In this document: positions 57,241-64,000 of the stretch, piece after piece
Layout: each line of letters starts with the position of its first letter
Position numbering within the stretch: position 1 is the first letter of the stretch
NCBI GenBank assembly: GCA_022747635.1
Contig: JAKTNV010000670.1
Location: 1 to 64,000, forward strand
Reading direction: 5' to 3'
DNA length: 64,000 nt
DNA from: Hetaerina americana
Lineage: Eukaryota > Arthropoda > Insecta > Odonata > Calopterygidae
The notes under the pieces: generated by a model
What the model was told of the DNA's origin: nothing
The model's database searches: none
The model's input: the letters and a program-made list of their open reading frames with translations, nothing else
Position numbers and translations under genes: made by a program

Positions 57241-60200
57241 TCAAGGATTTAGAAAGATCAGAGAAGACTTTTTGGTGGAAAAAAGAAGTTTGAAGATAGT
57301 TTAGGGCGCATTTTTTTGGCTAGGCACATAGTTGTGCAAAACGTTGCCTATTGAATGCCCAAAAGGAGACCCGCAGTGGGTTTGACGTGGTTTTGGTGAG
57401 GAGTTTATATGTATATGTTTACTTTTCCCACCTCTCCAGAATTGACTTCAATAAAAGAAGATAATGGATTTTAAGAAAGAAGAAAGAAAAGAGAAGACTT
57501 CTTAATTGAAGAAAGTAGTGTAAAGATAGCTTACGGCGCGTGTTTTAGTTAGGCGCCTATTGTTAAAGAACGTTTTGTAGGTTAGGCAAATAAGGAAACG
57601 CGCCGTGGGTTTTGACGTAGTTTTTGTGTGGAATGATATATGTATATCAGTACTAATCCAACCTCCCCGCAGGTGACTTACAGGAAAGTAGGTCATGAAT
57701 GTCAAGAATGAAGAAAGAAAGGAAAAGACTTGTTGGTTAAAGAAAAGAATGTGAAGAAAGCTAAGGAAGCGTGTTTTAGTTAGGCACTTAACGGTGCAAA
57801 ACGTTACGTAGTAAGGGCCCATAAGGAATCTGCCGTGGGTTTTACGTTGTTGTGGTGGAGAGGGTTGTATGTATATTCGTACTATTCCCCCTTCTCCACT
57901 GGTGACTTCAAGAAAAGAAAATCATGGATATCAAGAATGGAGAAAGAAAAGAGAATGCTTCTTTGTTAAAGAAAGAAGTAAGAAGATAGCTAAGGTCAAA
58001 TGGTTAGGCTAGGCACTAAGCGGTGCTAAACGTTGCGTAGTTAGGGTTCATAAGGCTTTTTAAGCAGTTTTTATGAAAAGTGTTATACTATATGTTTATT
58101 TGTACTTATCCCATCTCTCAACAGGTGACTGCAACAAAAGGACATCATGGATGTCAAGGATTAAGAAAGTTAAGAGAAGACTTTTTGGTGGAAAAAAGAA
58201 TTTTGAAGATAGTTTAGGGCAAGTTTTTTTAGCTAGGCACATAGTGTTGCAAAACGTTGCATATTGAGGGCCCAAAAGGAGACCCGCAGTGGGTTTTACG
58301 CGGTTTTGGTGAGGAGTTTATGTGTATATGTTTACTTATCCCACCTCTCCAGAGTTTACTCCAAGAAAAGGAGATAATGGATTTCAAGAAAGAAGAAAGA
58401 AAAGAGAAGACTTCTTGATTGAAGAAAGTAGTGTAAAGGTAGCTTATGGCCCGGTTTTTAGTTAGGTGCCCATTTATAAAGAACGTTTCGTAGGTTAGGC
58501 AAATAAGGAAACTGCGCCGTGGGTTTTTACGTAGTTTTTCTGTGGAATGTTATATGTATATCAGTATTAATCCACCTTCCCGCAGGTGACTTACAGGAAA
58601 GTAGGTCATGAATGTCAAGAATGAAGAAAGAAAGGAAAAAACTTCTTGGTTGAAGAGAGGAATTTGAAGAAAGCTTAGGAAACGTGTTTTAGTTAGGCAC
58701 CTTACGGTGCAAAGCGTTACGTAGTAAGGGCCCATAAGGAATCTGCCGGGGGTTTTACGTTGTTGTGGTGGGGAGGGTTGTATGTATATTTGTACTATTC
58801 CCCCTTCTCCACTGGTGACTTCAAGAAAAGAAGATCACCGATATGAATAATGGAGAAAGAAAAGAGAAGACTTCTTTGTTGAAGAAAGAAGTAAGAAGAT
58901 AGCTAAGGTCAAGTGGTTAGGCTAGGCACTAAGCGGTGCTAAACGTTGCGTAGATAGGGTTCATAAGGCTACTCGCCGTGGATATATACGCAGTTTTGGT
59001 GGGGAGTGTTAAAATAATGTTTGTAGTAACCACTTTTCTTCACAGGTGACTTCAAATAAAGAAGATCATGGATTTAATGAATATAGAGGGAAAGAAAAAT
59101 ACTTTTTGATTAAAGAAAGAAGTGTGAAGATAGCTTTCGGGGCGTGTTTATGTTAGGCACTCAATGGTGAAAGATATACGTAGTTGGGGCAATATGGCAA
59201 CCCGCCGTGGGTTTTTACGCGGTTTTTGTTGGGATCATTATATGTTTATCTGTACTAATTCCCTGTCTCATCATGCGACCTAAAGGAATTAGATTATATA
59301 TGTCAATAATAAAGAAAGAAAATAGAAGACCTAAAGGTTGAAGTAAGAACTGTGAAGATACCTTACGTGCGTGTTTTAGTTAGCCACTAACGAATGCAAA
59401 ACGTTACGTAGTTTGTTCCCCTAAGGCAACCCGCCGTTGGTCTATACGCGGTTTTGGTTGGGAATGTTATATGTATATGTGTACTAATCCAACCTATCCA
59501 CAGCTGACTTCAAGAAAAAAAGATCATGGATATCAAGAATGAAGAAAGAAAAATGTTTTTTGGTTGGAGAAAGAAGTGTGAAGATAGCTTACGGCGCGTG
59601 TTTCAGTAAGGCTGTTAGTGGTGCAAAACATTACGTAGCAAGGGCCCATAAGGAAAACCGCCGTAGGTATCTCTGTGGTTATGGTGGGGAGTGTTATGTG
59701 TTATGTTTACTAATTTTTCCTCTCTACAGCTGACTTCAACAGAAGAATATAAAGCATGTCAAGAATGAAGAAAGATATATGCATACTTCTTGGTTGAAAT
59801 AAAAGTGAGAAGATAGCTTAGGGATAGTGTTTTATTTAGGCACCTAGTGGTGCGAAACGTTGCGTAGTGGAGGCAAATATGGTAACTCGCCGTGTGTTTT
59901 TACGTGGTTTTTGTGGGAAGTGTTATCTGTGTATCAGGACTAATTCCCCCTCCTAGGCAGGTTACTTCAAAAAAAGAAGATCTTGGATGTCCAGAAAATG
60001 GAAAAAAAGATATGACTTCTTGGTTGTAGAAAGAAGTCTAAAGATAGCTTAAAGTTCGTGTTTTAGTTAGCAACATAGCGGTGCAAAACGGTACATGGTG
60101 ACGGCCAGTAAGGCCATCCGCCGTGGGTATCTCTGTGGTTTTCGTGAATAGTGTCAAATGGATATATGCACTATTCCCCCCTTTCAACGGATGACTTCAA

Positions 60201-60305
60201 CAAAAGACCATTGATGGCAAGGTTAAAGAAAGGTAAGATAAAACTTCTTGGTTGAAAAAAGAAATGTTAAAATAGCTTAGGGAACGATTTTTTTAGCAAG
60301 GTACC
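57241..60305 (+). repeat. diverged satellite between LINE2 and LINE3
   Basis: Rest of L after LINE2, M about 57440, N 57675, A 57900, junction near 58058 into the end of K, L 58120, M 58350, N 58585, A 58815, B 59045, C 59270, D 59500, E 59725, F 59960 (no mariner), G 60190. LINE3 enters G at about 60305. No genes. Confidence 0.84.
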
Positions 60306-61004
60306 TACATCTACTTCTACAGAATACTCCGCAAGCCGCCGCAAGGGCGTGTAGCGGGGGGTGATAGGTCACCAACCGTAAAAAATATACCCCATCCAAA
60401 AAAACAACACGGAAAACTACACCCACCGCAGCGCACACACTCATGCAAAAATCCCTTTATCCAATACTCATCCAAACACATATACCGCAAAACAACTGAA
60501 AAACTGCACCCCATGATGCAGCACGAAAACCATCCTACAACACGAAAGCCAGGACACAACAAGCAAGAAATTGAAACATCACCACCACATGAAAATGCAC
60601 CACGAAAAACTCTACCCCCAAAAAGTGTCTCTAAATGGCAGGGATTGCGACCCAACGTTGCAGGAAGCAGGAATTTCCCCCCGCGGAGAGGGACGAGGGA
60701 TTATAAGGGAAACCTTAAAAACCGATGAACAGAACATGAATGAGGTCATTCTGAAAGAATGGGTTATTATAGCATAACACATAAGGTTAGTGGAAGAGCA
60801 TGCATTTAAATACAACTAGTTATTTTTTAGACGCTGACGGTGGCAAGTGGAATTTTTGCTATCTATAACCCTGCAGTTGCTATCCCGTATTGTCCGTGGG
60901 AAGAAAGAGTCCTTGAGTCGGCTAGTTCTGGCATCTATTTCCCGAATTTTATATGCATGATCCAAGCGACTAATGCATGTGGAAGTACCAATAATTACGC
61001 AACA
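60306..61004 (-). mobile_element. LINE3: 5'-truncated CR1-type LINE of the LINE1 subfamily
   Basis: About 700 bp holding the last ~60 codons of ORF2, the 3' UTR and the hairpin/microsatellite end (TACATCTACTTCTACAGAAT on the plus strand). The 3' UTR closely follows that of LINE1. The satellite resumes with TTTTGCACCTAGTGG. 5' truncation is usual for LINE insertions. Confidence 0.87.
60816..60999 (-). pseudogene. LINE3 ORF2 C-terminal remnant
   Basis: Reads CISRLDHAYKIREIDARTS, then RLKDSFFPRTIRDSNCRVID, to a stop at 60816-60818. The matching part of LINE1 ORF2 lies at 38589-38760. No catalytic domain is included. The open frame continues upstream into satellite DNA, which is not part of the gene. 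Confidence 0.82.
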
Positions 61005-64000
61005 TTTTGCACCTAGTGGTTCAAAACGTTGCGTAGTTAAAGCCAATGAGGCAAACCGCCGTTGGTTTTAACGATTTTTTGTTACGAAGTGATTTATGTT
61101 TATGTGTACTAAAACCCTCTCTCAACAGGTGACTGCAACAAAAGTAGATCATTGATGTCAAGGATAAAGAAAGATAAGAAAAGACTTCTTGGTTGAAAAA
61201 AGTTGTGTGAAGATAGCTTAGGGCGCCTTTTTTGGCAAAGTACCAAGTGGTGCAGATCGTTGCTTAATAAGGGCCAATATGGTAACCCGCCGTGGGTTTT
61301 TACGCGGTTTTTTTGGTGAGGGTTTTTTTATATCTGTACTAATACCTCCTCTCCGCAGGTGACTTCATGAAGACATGTACATTGAAGTCAAAAATAGAGA
61401 AAGAAAAGTGATACTTTTTCTTTGAAGAAAGGAGACCGAATTAAGCTTAGTGCGCGTGTTAAAGTTAGGCACATAGCGGTGCAAAACGTTGCGCAGTAAG
61501 GGCTCATAATGCTACAAGCCGCAGGTTGTAACGCGGTTATGGTAAAGTGTGATATATATTTATGTGATTAAATCCCCACTCTCCACAGGTGAATTCCGGC
61601 ACAGAAGATCATTGATGACAAGAGTGAGGAAAGAAAAAGAAGATTTCTTGATTGAAAAAAGAAGTGTGAATATATATTGAGGCGCGTGTTTGAAATTGGT
61701 ATTTAGCTGTGCAAAACATTAAGTAGTAAGGGCTAATAAGGAAACCCACCGTGGGTATCTGCGTGGTTTTGGTGGGAAGTATTATATTCATATTTGCACT
61801 AATCTTTTCTCTCTAAAGCTGACTTAAACAAAACATGATCAAAGATGTTAAGGATGAAGAAAAATAACGGAAGACTTCTTGTTGGAATAAAGAAGTGTGA
61901 AGATAGCAAACGGCGCGTTTTTAACTAGGCACCAAGTGGTGCAAATCGTTGAATAGTTATGGCAAATAAGGCAAACCGCGAATGATTTTGACGCAGTTTT
62001 TTTGGGGAGTGATATATGTTTATGTGTACTTATCCCATATCTCAACAGGTGACTGCAACAAATAAAAAAATGAATGTCAAGGATTAAGAAAGTTAAGAGA
62101 AGACTTTTTGTTGGAAAAAAGAATTTTGAAGATAGTTTAGGGCAAGGTTTTTTTTAGCTATGCACATAGTGGTGCAAAACGTTGCATATTGAGGGCCTAA
62201 AAGGAGACCCGCAGTGGGTTTTACGCGCTTTTGGTGAGGAGTTATATGTATATGTTTTCTTATCCCACCTCTCCAGAGTTGACTTCAAGAAAAGAAGATA
62301 ATGAATTTCAAGGAAGAAGAAAAAAAAGAGAATACTTCTTGATTGAAGAAAGTAGTGTAAAGATAGCTTACGACGCGTGTTTTAGATAGGAGCCTATTGT
62401 TAAAGAACGTTTCGTAGGTTAGGCAAATAAGGAAACACGCCGTGTGTTTTTACATAGTTTTTGTGTGGAATGTTATATGTATATCAGTTTTAATCCAACC
62501 TCCCCCGCAAGTGATTTACAGGAAAGTAGGTCATGAATGTCAAGAATGAAGAAAGAAAGGAAAAGTCTTCTTGGTTGAAGAGAGGAATGTGAAGAAAGCT
62601 TATGAAGCGTGTTTAAGTTATGCACCTTACGGTGCAAAACGTTACGTAGTAAGGGCCCATAAGGAATCTCCCGGGGGTTTTACGTTGTTGTGGTGGAGAG
62701 GGTTGTATTTATATGTGCACAATTCCCCCTTCTCCACTGGTGACTTCAAGAAAAGAAGATCATGGATATTAAGAATGAAGAAAGAAAACAGAAGGCTTCT
62801 TCGTTGAAGAAAGAAGTAAGAAGATAGCTAAGGTCAAGTGGTTAGGCTAGGCACTAAGCGGTGCTAAACGTTGCGTAGTTAGAGTTCATAAGGCTACTCG
62901 CCGTTGGTATTTTACGCAGTTTTGGTGGGGAGTGTTAATGTATGTTCTTAGTAACCCCTTTTCTTCACAGGTGACTTCAAATAAAGAAGATCATGGATGT
63001 AAAGAAACAAGAAAGAAAGGAAAATACTTTTTGGTTAAAGAGAAAACTATGAAGATAGCTTTCGGAGCGTGTTTTCGTTAGGCACTCAGTGGTGAAAAAT
63101 ATACGTAGTTGGGGCGAATATGGCAAACCGCCGTGGGTTTTTACGCGGTTTTTGTTGGGATCATTATATGTATATCTGTACTAATTCCCCTTCTCATCAG
63201 GCGACTTAAAGGATATCGATTAGGTATGTCAAAATTGAAGAAAGGAAAGAGAAGACCTAAAGGTTGAAGTAAGAACTGTGAAGATACCTTAGTGCGCCTG
63301 TTTTAGTTAGCCATTATGCAGTGTAAAACTTTGCGTTATTAAGGCCCATAAGGCAACCCGACGTGGGCATATACGCGGTTTTGGTAGGGAATGTTTTATG
63401 TATATGTGTACTAATCCAACCTAACCACAGCTGACTTCAAAAAAAGAAGATCATGGATATTAAGAATGAAGATAGAAAAAGATAACTTGGTTAAAGAAAG
63501 AAGTGTGAAGATAGCTTAGGGCGCGTGTTTCAGTAAGGCTGTTAGTGGTGCAAAACATTACGTAGTAAGAACCCATAAGGAAAACCGCCGTAGGTATCTC
63601 CGTGTTTATTGTGGGGAGTTTTATGTGTTATGTTCACTAATCCTTCCTCTCTACAGCTGACTTTAACAGAAGAATATAAAGGATGTGAAGCATGAAGAAA
63701 TATATATGCATACTTCTTGGTTGAAATAAAAGGGAGAAGACAGCCTAGGAATAGTGTTTTAGTTAGGCACCTAGTGGTTCAAATCGTTGCGTAGTTGAGG
63801 CCAATATGGTAACAATATGGTAGTTTTTGGCGGTTTTTGTTGGGATCATTATATGTATATCTGTACTAATTCCCCGTCTCATCAGGCGACTTAAAGGAAA
63901 TAGATTATGTATGTCAATAATGAAGAAAGAAAAGAGGAAACCTAAAGGTTGAAGTAAGAACTGTGAAGATACCTTACGCGCGTGTTTAAGTTACCCACTA
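61005..64000 (+). repeat. diverged satellite to the end of the window
   Basis: Rest of G, then H 61127, I 61360, J 61590, K 61820, L 62050, M 62280, N 62510, A 62740, B 62970, C 63200, D 63430, E 63655; a junction near 63812 returns to the end of B and C begins again at about 63885. No inserted element and no gene. Confidence 0.85.

Overview
The window is non-coding, AT-rich eukaryotic DNA: one long tandem satellite array with transposable elements inserted in it. I find no host gene, rRNA, tRNA or prokaryotic feature. The elements (mariner with D,D34D chemistry, Penelope-like elements with a GIY-YIG domain and hammerhead-like termini, CR1-type LINEs with an SGNH/esterase-like ORF1) point to an invertebrate animal, probably an arthropod; that assignment is inference from element families only. 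The setting looks centromeric or pericentromeric, also by inference.

Satellite. The basic monomer is about 230 bp (most are 229-231) and always lies in the same orientation. Fourteen distinguishable monomer types, called A to N here, follow each other in a fixed order to form a higher-order repeat (HOR) of about 3.2 kb. Between 1 and about 31.4 kb the HOR units are nearly identical, and each carries the same 1.33-kb mariner copy inside monomer F, giving a 4.54-kb period (unit starts 1, 4544, 9086, 13631, then 26852). One unit (21.2-26.85 kb) has gained five monomers by unequal exchange. From about 33.4 kb to the end the order A-N is still readable, but the monomers are more diverged, monomer F lacks the mariner, and at least nine deletion or exchange junctions break the order. 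This looks like a homogenised core passing into an older array edge.

Inserted elements. There are eight mariner copies: six (M1-M6) were amplified with the HOR, and two (M7, M8) sit at the same TA of the J/K monomer boundary in opposite orientations. M1-M6 share loss of the third catalytic Asp; M4 nevertheless keeps an uninterrupted 357-codon frame. Two related Penelope-like insertions (18.2-21.2 and 31.5-33.4 kb) are head-to-head palindromes of 5'-truncated copies flanked by a 13-bp duplication of satellite; all four 3' ends carry a hammerhead-ribozyme-like fold. Two nearly complete CR1-type LINEs lie at 38.1-43.0 kb (minus) and 52.6-57.2 kb (plus), with a 5'-truncated third at 60.3-61.0 kb. 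The two long LINEs are almost identical in the 5' half of ORF1 and strongly diverged afterwards, indicating a mosaic origin.

None of the elements appears autonomous: LINE ORFs carry nonsense and frameshift mutations, the Penelope copies lack the RT catalytic core, and mariner copies are frameshifted, stopped or catalytically dead. The most interesting signals are the step-by-step record of HOR evolution with a captured transposon, the paired hammerhead-like motifs in the Penelope palindromes, the mosaic LINEs, and conserved motifs in every monomer (a 3'-splice-site-like box and short dyads) whose role is unknown.
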